A stretch of DNA of 39,073 nucleotides from contig JACNJE010000092.1 of NCBI GenBank assembly GCA_014382705.1, forward strand, positions 1-39,073. The letters run 5' to 3'. The position numbers and the translations under genes are program-made. The notes under the pieces are model-generated. The model did no database searches. It was not told the origin of the DNA and saw only the letters and a list, made by a program, of their open reading frames with translations. Origin of the DNA: Verrucomicrobiota bacterium. GTDB taxonomy: Bacteria > Verrucomicrobiota > Verrucomicrobiia > Limisphaerales > UBA1096. The first letter of the stretch is position 1; every line of letters begins with the position of its first letter. Positions 1 to 12,800 of the stretch are shown here, one piece after another.

Positions 1-846
1 ACGGTGAGCATCACGGTGGGAGCCAACAACGTGCCGGTGGCGAGTGACCAGAGCGTCACCGCCGTGAAAAACACACCCGTGTCAGTTTCGCTCGATGCCA
101 GCGATCCTGACGGCGATGACTTGACTCTGAAGATTACAAGTCTGCCCGCACACGGCCGGGTCGATCAGGTGATTTACAACAGCGAATCCGAGTATCAATT
201 TTTTTACAACGCAGTTGGAACCGAGGTGGGTGATGAGATCGATTTTGCCCTGAGCAACCGGATGCTGACCAGTTTTGACTTTGAATACTATTCAGACATT
301 GATCCCGGGGAATCGGCGGCGGGTGTCTTGAAGATCTACGACAATGACGGGGATAATCTGGGTGGGTTCGATCCAGACTATAATAAAGGGGCCAAGAAGC
401 CTGGTACGTTGCTGTACAGAAGCGATGATATCACAATTCAAAACGGGTTTAATTCGGTCACCATCGACGACATTTTGGTCGTTGTTCCGGCGAGGGTTAC
501 GTGGACGTTTCAGGTCACTACCAGTGACACACTAAAGGCAGGTGTCGTTTTTTCTGGTCATGATATCGACGGCACTACGGGTGATTTTGTTTCACCGGGT
601 GTGGGCTCAAGTTTCAATGATTTTTGGATAAAGAGCGGGGGGAACTGGGAGTTGAGGCAGTCCGAAGCGGATCTTGCTGATGAGTTGAACAACTTCCGGG
701 CGAAGGTGTTCGCCTACGACTCGGCGAACCTGTCTTTCGTTTACACGCCGGACAAGGATTACACCGGCACAGATTCAATTACCTACAATGTGGTTGATGG
801 AAGGGGTGGTCTGGCCACCGCCACGGTGTTCTTGCAAGTGGTCAGT
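1..846 (+). other. Cadherin-like / tandem-95-like N-terminal domain with insert
   Basis: The opening residues ([12 protein letters not shown]... PAHGRV) and the closing residues around 748-840 ([19 protein letters not shown]) are the two halves of a tandem-95/cadherin-like domain. About 190 residues of unrecognised sequence separate them. This segment shows the gene began upstream of the window. Confidence 0.65.
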
Positions 847-3800
847 GATAGCACAGCGCCAACCGTGGCGATCACGGCGGTGGATAGTGGCGGCGATCCG
901 ATCTCGAGCGGGGATACAACCACTGACGGGGTGGTCACGCTGACCTTCAACACAAGCGAACCAACAACCAATTTTGGGGAGGAAGACATCACCTCGGGCA
1001 CAGGAGTCTTCACTGATTTTTTCGCGGTATCCAGCACGGTTTACACTTCCACATTCACCCCGAACGACTACGGGTCAATGACTGTTGATGTGTTCGGGGG
1101 CCAATTCACGGACGCAGCCGGCAACGAGAATTCTGAAACCCAGTTTAGCTGGACATATATCTCTCCCAACAACGCCCCGGTTCTGGGTCCGACCGAGTAT
1201 GATATCACTGTTCAGTCTGGATCGACTGGGAATGTGCAAATATCGGTCTCCGACCCTGATGGTGACAGTTTATCCTACGCACTTGTCGTGAGTCCCAATT
1301 ATGGATCTGTCATATATGATAATACAACCGGCGAGGTTAATTTTGAAGCTTTTGGGTTGCCCTCAAGTGTTACGAATGAGCATTTCGAAATCGAGATATC
1401 GGATCCGTCCGGAGCCTCGGTTACGGCCACCTTCGATGTGGAGATTACTCATAACCAGAACCCGGTTGCCGATACGAATTATATTGATTTCACGGAGGTC
1501 AGCGTAGGCGATTCCCAAACCGTGAACGTCTCAATTACCGACGCCGACGGGGACACGCTGACTTATGCGATCAACAACAAGCAGCCCTCGTACGGGACGG
1601 TGACGTTTGATGGCGAGGGCGGGGTCACCTACACATCCACCGCCGTGGCACAAAACGACAACTTCAACTTCAAGGTCACTGATGGAAAAGGCGGGGAAGT
1701 GTTCATCGAAGCGGGCGTTAACATCAACCTGGGCGATATCGAGTTTACGCAGGAGCCATCACCGCAAAGGGTCAGCACAGGCGGCTCGGCGGCATTTACG
1801 GTGCGGGCGACGCTTCCCGACGGAATGATTGCGATGGGTGATTCCCTGACCTATACTTGGTTTGATGCCAATAACAATGAGGTCACGGCAACTCCGAGTG
1901 CATCTTGGATAGAGTTTCCATTTGGTTATGCTAATGCGGCAAGTGAGATGACGATCTCAGCGGTTGCCGGCAAAAATGGCAAAAAATTCACCCTCAATGG
2001 TGCCAATTCCGCGAGTGCCCCCCTTGAGGCCCCGACGCTGTACATGACTCGGGGCCAGTCTTATACCTTTACAGATGACAGTTCAAACATGGCGGCACAT
2101 CAGTTGTATCTTTCAACAAGCAACCGATCCGACAGTGAAAAGGGTGAATTCGATAAATACACAAGCGGGATAACTGAGGGTTCAGGCTCCATCACGTTCG
2201 TCGTACCAGCGGATGCACCGGATACGTTATATTATGCCTGCAGCAAACACTCGGGGATGGGGGGCGCTATTGAAATATACGACTCCGGGGCGATTCACAT
2301 TGTCAGCAATGTGCAGCAGGAAAACAACTGGAGCGTCAAGGTCGCCAGTCAGGCCGCCCCGAGCTTGCAGCGGGAGTGGAGATCGTGGTTTGAGAAAAAC
2401 CTGACCGTCAGTGATGCGACGTTCGGACGGATTACCGGTTACTCCAAGGATTCAACAGGCTCCGTTGTCGAGGGGCACTTTGAAGTGGTGGATGAATTTG
2501 AGAACTGGGTTGATATTTGGCAGTACGGCGGGGTCAGCTTCAACACAACCGCTGGCACCTACGTGCTGGATATCCCAGCTGGAAAATACAGGATTCAAGT
2601 CTGGCCAAACGAGTCTCTCTACAAGGAAACTTTTTACAACAACAAGACGGATTTCGAATCGGCAGATCCCATTACTGTAACGGAGGGCGGTGTGACGAGT
2701 GGCATAAACTTTGCCTTCGTCAAGCAGGACGTGGGCACCCTTACCGGGACGCTCACGGACGCGTCCACCGGGTCTCCCCTTTCGGAGGCGGAGATTCACG
2801 CCTTCAAGACCGATGCAGATGGCAAGCCCATCAACAACTGGCCGGATTACCACCTGTGGGTGGGCGGTGAACAGTTGGATGACCAGACCGGGGCCTATTC
2901 TGTGAAATTGCCGATTGGCAGTTACGTTCTGCGGGCCAAGGTTTGGAGTGCGATGGAGGCTGGCGAAACCATCTCGTACGACACGGTCTATTACGATGCC
3001 ACGACCCGTAAGAGCGAGGCGACGGCGGTTTCGATAGCCAAGGATGCCACCGTGGCGGACATCAACTTCTCCATGACCCGGGCCAAGTTCGGCACCATCA
3101 CCGGCAACATCACGGATGAGAACGATCAGATGCTTAATGGCTGGGCCTCGGTGGATGTGTATCAGGTTCCGGCGGGAACCAAGGTGACCCAGGACAATAT
3201 CTGGGATTACTACGCCGAGCCGTTGGAAATGTTCTATGACCAGTCCACAGGTGAGTACAAGGTCAAGTTGGCTGCCGGGGACTATCTTATCGCAGTAGGA
3301 GGTGATTCAAATGGCACCTGGTATCGCCACCAATATTATAACGGCGTTTATGAGCCGAAGAAGGCGACCACGATCACGCTGGCCGAGGATGAAACCAAGA
3401 CCATCGACTTCAAGCTGTACCCCGAGCTGCGCATCGAGGAGAATTATTTTAATGAGAATCCGAACGCTCAGCAAATCAAAATATCGGGCACGATTACATT
3501 CGAGACTGCAACCAACACCGGCTCCGGCCGGCGCTTGGCCAAGATGGATGGTCACTCCGGCCCGCCAACGACATTGTCCGCTTCCATTTACGCGTTTAAC
3601 AGTGATGAGGTTGTTGAAGGAACAACATTTGAAGCCTTAAAAACTTACGCTGTGGTGATTGATCCGCAGGACAATAGCCTGTTCGACGTTTTTAATGTAA
3701 GTCCAAGTGATACCGAGAATTATTACGAAGCAACTGATTACATAATCGGAACGGGCGACAACCCGAATCTAACCCCCGGTCTGTTTGATACGCTCGATGT

Positions 3801-6800
3801 AATTCAGGTAACCGCTGATGTGTCCATCGCCTCGTTGGATGCAATAATGGGCGGAGGTGATGGGAGTTCAGGCGATGGCCAAGCGGAGGACGACGGCCAA
3901 AGCCAAGGGGACGATCAGGGCGGATACGCAGGCCAAGCGGAAGATGACAGCCAGGGCCAAGGGGGCGATCAGGGCGGATACGCAGGCCAAGAGAATAGTG
4001 GGGAAGGCTACGGCGATGACATGGGTAACGGCGGTCCGGGCGGTCCAGGTGGTCCAGGTGGCGGGAGTAGCGCTGAACAGGATGATGACGGCGACGGGCT
4101 CACTAACTCTGAAGAATCCGAGTTGGGCACTGATTCCAAAAAGTGGGATACCGATGATGATGGGCTTGGGGATGGGGTGGAAACAAACACCGGCACCTAT
4201 TTGGGGCCGGATGACACCGGGACCGATCCGTTGGTGGCTGACACCGATGGCGACGGGATGATGGACGGGGAAGAGGTCAACCGGAGTTACGATCCCTCCG
4301 ATGCGGCAAGCAAGGAACAGGATTTCGGGTTCCTCGAAATCCAAATCTTCCCGGCCGACTACACGTTCGGGGAGGAACCGATCGCGCGAACCCACACGAA
4401 GAATTGGAACAGTGGCGAGTATGAGATTGGTCTGCCGGCGGGCCGGTACAAGCTCAAGGTGCACTCCCACCAGTCCACCTACAAGGCCGAGTGGTATAAG
4501 GGAACCGATGCGGACGACGCGTTCACATGGGAAACGGCCTTTGTCATCGATTTGAACAGTGACATGACGGGGGTGGACGTGGAACTGGGCGCGGCGCCTT
4601 CCGGCACCGTTTCCGGCACATTGAAGGATGCGTCGGATGAGACGGCCCAGATTGGCTGGCCGGAGATCACGCTGCACGATCCCAGTGACGAGGAGGTCAC
4701 CTATTGGCCCGGCCGGATCGATCGGGATTGGATTCACAACGAGGAGACCGGGGACGGGTACCACAGCAACGACTACACGATGGTGGCCCCGGCGGGGAGC
4801 TACAAGATCAAGATCGAGTTTTGGGACGGCACCTACCTGCCGAGCTACTACAAGGACAATGGCGATGGCACCTACAGCACGACTAGTTTTGACGATGCCG
4901 ACACGGTGACGATCACCAAGTCGCACACCTCGACGAGTCCCTTGGCCAATATCAACTTCGATTTGGCCGGCGCTCCCACCGGGATTATCAAGGGCAAGGT
5001 GGTGGACAAGGACACCGGGTCGTTCTCTGGCGATTGGTATTCCATCGTTTTACGCGGGGCCGATGAGGAGTGGGGTGAGTGGCGTCATTTGAACGTCCAG
5101 ATCGATGAGTCGACCAAGGCGTATACGGCGAAGGCGCCCGCAGGGACGTGGAAGGTCATGGCCGAGTCGTGGCCGAATTATCCCGAAGCTTTCTATACAG
5201 GGGCGGACAGTGAGTCGAGCACATCATGGTCGAGTGGAGCCACGATCACGGTAGTGGTGGATCAAACCTTGGAAGACATCAACTTCAAGTTGACGTATCA
5301 AGCGGACAAATCGTTCGATTATGGGGGTACGGGAACGGTTTCCGGCAGCGTGCTGACTTCTGCAAATGAAGGGGTTCCCCGGGCCTCGGTGGAGTTAAGA
5401 AGCAAGGATTGGGTGGTTTTTGCGGAATCCCAGACGGACAACGATGGGAAGTACAGTTTCACAAACCTTCCACCGAACACCTACATTCTGACGGCGGAAC
5501 CGCCGAGCGGGGTTGAGGCGTACCAGAAATATGGCAAGACAGCGGAGACGGAAGTGGCCTTGAGTGATGGTGCCACCGCATCGCAGAATTTGACGTTGGC
5601 AACGGCCAATGTCTTCGGACGGCTGCTCAAACCGGACGGCACTCCCGCCAGCCGCGTTCATTTTTGGATCTTTGAGGACAGTGACGGGGACGGGTACTTC
5701 GACTGGACTTCAACCGACCCGAAGGAATACGACGGGGAAACAGACTCGAACGGCTACTTCAGCGTGACCGTTGCGGAAACGAGCTACGGCATGGAATTTC
5801 ATCTGCCGCCGCACTACAATGGCATTGAGCCGTTGTCGGTCTATACCTTCAGCATCAACGCCGACAGCACGGCTGAGAAGGATTTCGGGACCATCACCCT
5901 GAGCAAAACCACCAAGACTATCAGCGGTACGGTCACCAATTCGAGCGGCACAGCCATCACCAGTGGCCATGTGCATGCCTGGCGGGTGGACGGTCAGGGG
6001 TGGGCTGATTCCGAGCTGGGTTCGGATGGCACCTTTACATTGAGTGTGGGTCCGGGTGAATGGGAGATCATGATCGATCCTCCCTGGGAGGGTGGAGCCG
6101 ACTGGCAGTATACTGGCAGACCGAAACGGGCCCGATTCTCGAATGAAATTTCAATCTACTCGATAGCCACTTCCAGTGGGACAGTGACAGTGAAAACAGG
6201 ATCTTCCTCAAGCGCCACCGTTGAGCACGGCCTCAAGAAAGGAGATGAATTCACCATTTCAGGGTCGAGCCCGTCCGCCTACAACGGAACCTTCACGGTT
6301 GAGTCTGCCAAGAAGACGGAATTTACCTTCAAGATGGACAGCAGTCCGACCTCGGGTTCAACTGGCACCATCAAGATCAAGGAAACGATTACGGCCGATT
6401 TTGTGGTCAGCACGGCGGACTCGGTGATCTCTGGTACCTTCCTTAACTTGGACGGTTCGACGATCAGCGACGAGCAACGTTACGGTGTCTCGGTTGAAGT
6501 CTGGAGCGAGAGGGGATTCGGCAACTGGGCTCCCATCGGTTCGGATGGCACCTTCTCGATCAACGTCGCCAAGGGAATTTACGAGGTGTTTTTCTGGGTT
6601 GATCCTTCACAATTCTCGGGCTACGGCTCGCCGGGATCTGCCGAAGTGAGAATCAAGTCCGGGGAGTCGGTGGACTTGAACTCCGAGACGGGGCCGTTTG
6701 CGAGTGCTCTCATTGACAATCCAGCGGGAGGCAAGGCGCTGACCTTCGCGAGGTTGGATTCGAAAATCAGCGGCAAGGTGTCCACCGGTTCAGGAGATTC

Positions 6801-9800
6801 CGAGACTGGGTTGGCTCAAATCGAGGTGTTTGCCTGGAGTCGCGACGGAGGCTGGGCCGACACAAAGACGGACAAGGATGGCAACTATGAAATGTACGTT
6901 ACCGCCGGGAAGTGGGAGGTGGTGGCCGAACCGGGTTGGAATTCAGCTTACTCGCACCAGCCTCCGAAACGTACCAAGGTGTCCAAGGGCTCCACGTCGA
7001 CGGTCAACTTCTCGTTTTCATCCGCAGGACACACCGTGAGCGGTTCGGTTCGGGATAGCAATGGCACGTTGGTGTCATCCCTGTGGGCATGGGCTTATGC
7101 ACGAACGGATAACGATGATTTTGATATCATCACAGATGGACCTGTGGATGGGGGTGAGTTCACTCTCAAATTGCCGACCGGTGATTACAAGATAGGCCTC
7201 TGGATCGGCCCCGAGAGCGGTTACAGCATGTCAGCCGAAGCGGATGCGGATCTCTCTGCGTCGGGGGATGAGTCCACTTCGACGGTGTCGATCACCGTGG
7301 GGGCAAACGACAAGACCATTTCCGGCACCATCTTGGATTCGGACGGCAACACGGTGACCGGGGTCGAGGGCGACGTGTTCGCCGTGAAAGGTGGCGCCCG
7401 CGGCAGCACCTGGGTGGGAACGACCATCAACGAGGAGGATGGGACTTATACCCTTAGTCTGACTGCAGGAGTCTGGGATTTGGGATACTATCTCGAACTG
7501 GATGATGACAGTGATTACATGCGGTCCCCGGCGAGGCCGACCGCTGTCGATCTTTCCTCTGAAAGTTCGGTCACACAGAACATCACACTGACCACGTTGA
7601 GCGGCAGCATTGCGGGTTCGGTGACGCTGCCGGATGGCAGCGCCATCGGTAATGAGGTTTATGTGTTCGTAAATCGTGTCACGGATTCAAGCACGATACC
7701 TTATTTTGATGACGTCCAGACATCCAGTGGTGCGTTCAGCTTCAAGCTGGCAAGCGGATACAAATATGACGTGGGTGTGTTCCTGGAGCCGGGGTCCTCA
7801 TATGCGGAACCTCCGGTGACCGAGGTGGATCTGACCTCCAGCAGTTCTGCTTCTGGCGTTACGCTTACCCTTGGCACCAGTGATTCGTCCATAGCAGGAA
7901 CCATCGTGCAATCGGATGGCACAGCAATGACGGAGGAAGTGTATATCTACGCATGGTCCAGCAAGGGACAGGCCGTCGAGACGACCAGTGATACCAACGG
8001 AGCGTACTCATTAAGCGTGCCTTCAGGTGCGATTTGGTATGTAGGCGCTGACTACCAACTGGTTGCCAATGACGGAACAACAACCAACTACAAGACCACG
8101 AAGGAGGTTTCCGTGGACTTGAGTTCAGGCAGCCAGGCGGTCACTGGCAAGACCTTGGCCATTTTCGAGCAGACTTACACCCTGCCGCAGTCCATTGCAG
8201 ATTCATTTACCGTTTCCAAAGGGTATACAAAAGTTCTGGATGACGGCACACAGATCGATATCCCGGCAAACGCCGTGCCGGTGTCGGATACTTCCAGTTC
8301 AGTTACGATTAACATATCGCCGGTAACCACCGGTTTGTCCAGCACATCAACAACCAAGCCGCTTGGCTACGGTTATTCGTTCGAAATACTGGATAGCGAC
8401 GGCAAGGCTATTACGAGTAATTTCACCAAGGATGTCATTATTACAATCAGTTATGATTCAAGTGCAATAACTGACGAGGAGGACATCAAGGTTTCATTCT
8501 ATTCATCCAGCAAGGGGGCTTGGGAAGAGGCCAAGTCGGTTACTGTGGATACAGAAAACGACAAAATCTTTGCCACGGTGGATCATTTTTCATCCTGGTC
8601 GGTCACCGCGCCGCAGTCCGAAGAGGTTGCCACAAACTCGGCTCCCAGCATCAGTGACTCGACTTATACGGTGGCTGAGAGTACAGCGCTTGGCCAAGCG
8701 GTGGGAACAAAGACCGGCACGGACGCCGATGGCGACACCTTGGCCTATACCATCACGGCAGGGAATGATGACGGCTTTTTCGCCATCAACTCGTCGACCG
8801 GGGCCATCACCTTGGCCAAGGCGTTGGATTATGAAACAACGACATCCTATAGCCTGACCGTGACGGCGACCGACACCGGTTCGGCAACCGACACAGCGAC
8901 GGTGACTGTCGATGTTACGGACGTGAACGATGTCACACCGTCCTTCTCGGCCAGCAGTTACAGCGCCTCCGTGGACGACACCGCCAGTACCGGCACAACC
9001 GTGGTTGACATAGATGCCACGGATTCTGATGTCACGTCGAGTTACGCCAGCATTGCCTACTCGATTACGGCTGGCGACAGCAACAGCCGGTTTTCGATTA
9101 ATTCCGCGACCGGTGTGATTACCACCGCCAAGGCGCTGAACACCGACTCCACGACAAGCTATACATTGACCGTCCAGGCAACAGATGGAACCAACTCAGC
9201 CACGGTGGACGTATCAGTCACCATGGTGGACAAGACGGCTCCGGTTTTGAGCGTTTCTGGAAGCACATCGCTCACACATGAGGCGGCCACGACCTACACG
9301 GATGCCGGTGCCACTGCGACCGACGTGGTGGACGGTTCCCTGACCGTGACGACCAGCGGGTCGGTGACGGTGGGAACCCCGGGTACCTATACGCTGACTT
9401 TCAGCGCATCCGACGCAGCCGGGAATTCGACCACGGCCACCCGGACCGTGACGGTGATAGATACTACCGGCCCGGTCATTACATTGAGTGGCAGCGGGAC
9501 AGTGACCCACGAGGCGGCAACAACTTATACGGATGCCGGAGCCAGCGCCGAGGATGCCGTTGACGGAACTGTGACAGTGACGACCAGCGGGTCGGTGACG
9601 GTGGGAACACCGGCAGACTATACGCTGACTTATAGCGCAACCGATGCGGCAGGGAACACCACCACGGCCACCCGAACGGTGACCGTGATTGACACAACCG
9701 GCCCGGTGATAACGCTGAGTGGTAGTGGCACCGTGACCCACGAGGCGGCAACCACCTACACGGATGCGGGAGCCAGCGCGACCGACACGCTGGACGGGAC

Positions 9801-12800
9801 CGTAACCGTGACGACCAGCGGGTCGGTGACGGTGGGAACGCCGGCAGACTATACGCTGACCTACAGCGCAACCGATGCAGCCGGGAACACCACCACGGCC
9901 ACCCGGACCGTGACAGTACAGGACACGATCGGCCCGGTCATCACTTTAAGCGGAAGCGGAACGGTGACCCACGAGGCGGCAACCACCTACACGGATGCTG
10001 GAGCCAGTGCGGCGGACACATTGGATGGAACCGTCACAGTGACGACCAGCGGAACAGTAACGGTGGGAACACCGGCAGACTATACGTTAACTTACAGCGC
10101 GACCGATGCGGCAGGGAACACAACCACGGCCACCAGGACAGTGACGGTGACCGATACCATTGGTCCTGTGATTTCAGTTAGTGGTAGCACAGTCGTGACG
10201 CACGAGGCTGCGACGACCTACTCAGATTCGGGAGCCACAGCAGTTGATGGAGTAGGTGGTGAGTTGGCGGTCACGACCAGCGGAACGGTGACGGTGGGAA
10301 CGCCGGGCACCTATTTGCTGACTTACAGCGCCACCGATGCCGCCGGGAACACGACGACAGCCACCCGGACGGTGGCGGTTACCGATACGACTAATCCTGT
10401 GATTTCTGTCAATGGGAGCACAGCGATCACCCATGAGGCGGCGACCGCCTACACGGATGCAGGAGCCAGCGCGACCGATACGCTGGACGGAACCGTGACA
10501 GTAACGACCAGTGGGTCGGTGACGGTGGGAACACCGGGGGCTTACACGATTACCTACAATGTGACTGACGTGGCCGGGAACACAGCGACTGCCACGCGGG
10601 TGGTGACGGTGACCGATACGACTGGTCCTGTGATTTCTATCAACGGGAGTACTGAGGTCACCCATGAAGCTGCGACAACTTACACAGATGCAGGAGCCAG
10701 CGCGACCGATACACTTGATGGAACCTTGACGGTGACAAGCAGCGGATCGGTGACGGAGGATACTCTGGGTGCTTACACGATCACCTACAGTGCGACCGAT
10801 GCAGCCAACAACTCAACTACCGCAACGCGAACAGTGATCGTGCAGGATACCACTGCCCCGGTGATCACCTTAAGTGGCAGCGGCACGGTGACCCATGAGG
10901 GTGCAACGACCTACACGGACGAGGGGGCAAGCGCAACCGACACACTGGACGGGATCGTGACGGTGACAACCAGTGGGTCGGTGACGGTGGCTACACCGGG
11001 TGATTATACTTTGACGTACAGTGCGACAGATGCTGCGGGGAACACTGCCACAGCCACTCGATCAATTACCGTTAAGGACACGACTGATCCGGTCATCACG
11101 ATCAGTGGCAACGCAGCCGTGACCCACGAGGCGGCCACGACCTATACGGATGCAGGGGCAAATGCAACCGATACAGTCGATGGCACCTTAACAGTTTCAG
11201 CAAGCGGCTCAGTAACGGAGACGACCCAGGGCATCTATACGATTGCCTATAGCGCGTCCGATGCGGCTGGAAACACGGCCACGGCCTCCCGGACTGTCAC
11301 GGTTGTCGACACCACATCGCCAGCCATCACGGTCAATGGTGATACATCCCTCACCCACGAGGCTGCCACGACTTACACCGATGCCGGCGCCACTGCTACG
11401 GACGCTCTCGACGGCAATGTGAGTGTGACCGTTGACAACCCTGTCGATGTGACTGTGCCGGCCACCTACACGGTTACCTATACCGCGGTTGATACCACGG
11501 GCAACCAAGCTTCGGCAACAAGGACAGTGCTTGTCCAGGATGCGACATTGCCTGTAATCACCCTGGCAGGGGATGAGACGGTCACGCATGTGGGCAAGAC
11601 CACCTACACCGACGCCGGTGCCACCGCAGCCGATACCCTGAACGGAGACGTTTCCAGCAGCATTGTTGCAACCAGCACAGTGGATCAGGATGTGATCGGG
11701 AGTTACACGGTCAAATACAATGTAAGTGACACGGCCGGTAACGCGGCAGCGCAGGTCACGAGGACCGTCGTTGTCAAGGATCTGACAGCCCCTGTAATCG
11801 AGTTGATAGGGGGATCCACCGTGCTGGCGACCGAGGGGGTGGCCTACGAGGATCTGGGGGGGACGGCCACCGATGATTATGAGGGCGATTTGACTTCAAT
11901 TCTGACGCAAACCAGTGATGTGGATTCATTCAAGCCGGGCCGTTATTCGGTCAAGTATAATGTCACAGATTCATACGGGAACGCGGCCGTTGAAGTGGTA
12001 CGCGAAGTGGTCGTACCAGATAGCACCCCACCGGTACTTGCCTTGGCAGGAAATGCTGTAGTGAGTCTCGAAGCCGGTGAAGCCTACGTCGAATCAGGCG
12101 CTACTGCTTTGGATGGCGTTGATGGCGATCTGACCAGTAATATTACAATCGGCACGCCCACCATTTCGCAGCCGGGTGTATATTATGTGACTTATGATAT
12201 AGCCGATTCCACCGATAACCGTTCGACTCAGTTAACACGGAAAATTGTCGTTACGGACAGTATTTCACCCACACTTAAGGTGACAGGTTTTGATTCGATG
12301 ACTGTCGAGGCTGGAACGGACTATAGTGATCTGGGGGCAGTTGCGACAGATTCCTTTGAAGGGGATTTGACCGGCAACATTCAAGTATCCAACCTCGTGG
12401 ATGTTCGCAAGACGGGTCAATATGTCGTAACCTACGATGTATCAGATGCAAGCGGAAACAAGGCCACCCAAGCTGTTAGGTTGGTTGAGGTCAAAGACTC
12501 GCTGAGTCCTGTCATTACCCTGGTTGGAGATGCGGAATTGAACCTGAAGGTCGGTAAACCGTACGTGGACGCCGGTGCAACTGCTTCAGACAGTTTTGAT
12601 GGGAGCCTGAATGACAAGCTGACAACCAGCAACCCGGTCGATTCCAGCAAGCCGGGATCCTATAGCATTACCTACGATGTCGAGGACTCTTCCGGTAACA
12701 AGGCGATTCAGGTTGTACGAAATGTGGTGGTGGTCGACACGCAATCTCCTGTGATTTCATTGCTCGGAGATGCCGTTGTTCAACAGGAATTGAATGAACC

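Larger units (their letters stand above)
8641..9234 (+). other. Two cadherin repeats
   Basis: Two domains with the cadherin pattern: [19 protein letters not shown] with [14 protein letters not shown], and [20 protein letters not shown]. The calcium-binding type acidic residues (DADGD, DVNDV) are present in the first and weaker in the second. Confidence 0.85.

Noticed and set aside
4-6. GTG as the start of the giant protein
   Set aside because: The frame is open upstream to base 1, the sequence starts inside a domain, and there is no signal peptide.
4030-4065. Collagen-like Gly-Gly-Pro run as a collagen triple helix domain
   Set aside because: It has only three GGP units and no extended Gly-X-Y register, so it is more likely a flexible linker.
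3868-4926. A 352-codon open frame on the - strand in the giant gene
   Set aside because: It arises from the Gly/Asp-rich linker read backwards and has no independent support.
8687-8700. The palindrome as a DNA uptake sequence
   Set aside because: Known uptake sequences are not palindromic and are often found in terminators. Symmetry and confinement to genes fit a HIP-type motif better, although uptake cannot be excluded from sequence alone.
9463-10150. CRISPR-like regular repeats
   Set aside because: The 231-base period, the unbroken reading frame and the DUF5011 protein repeat explain it; there are no short repeats with unique spacers.
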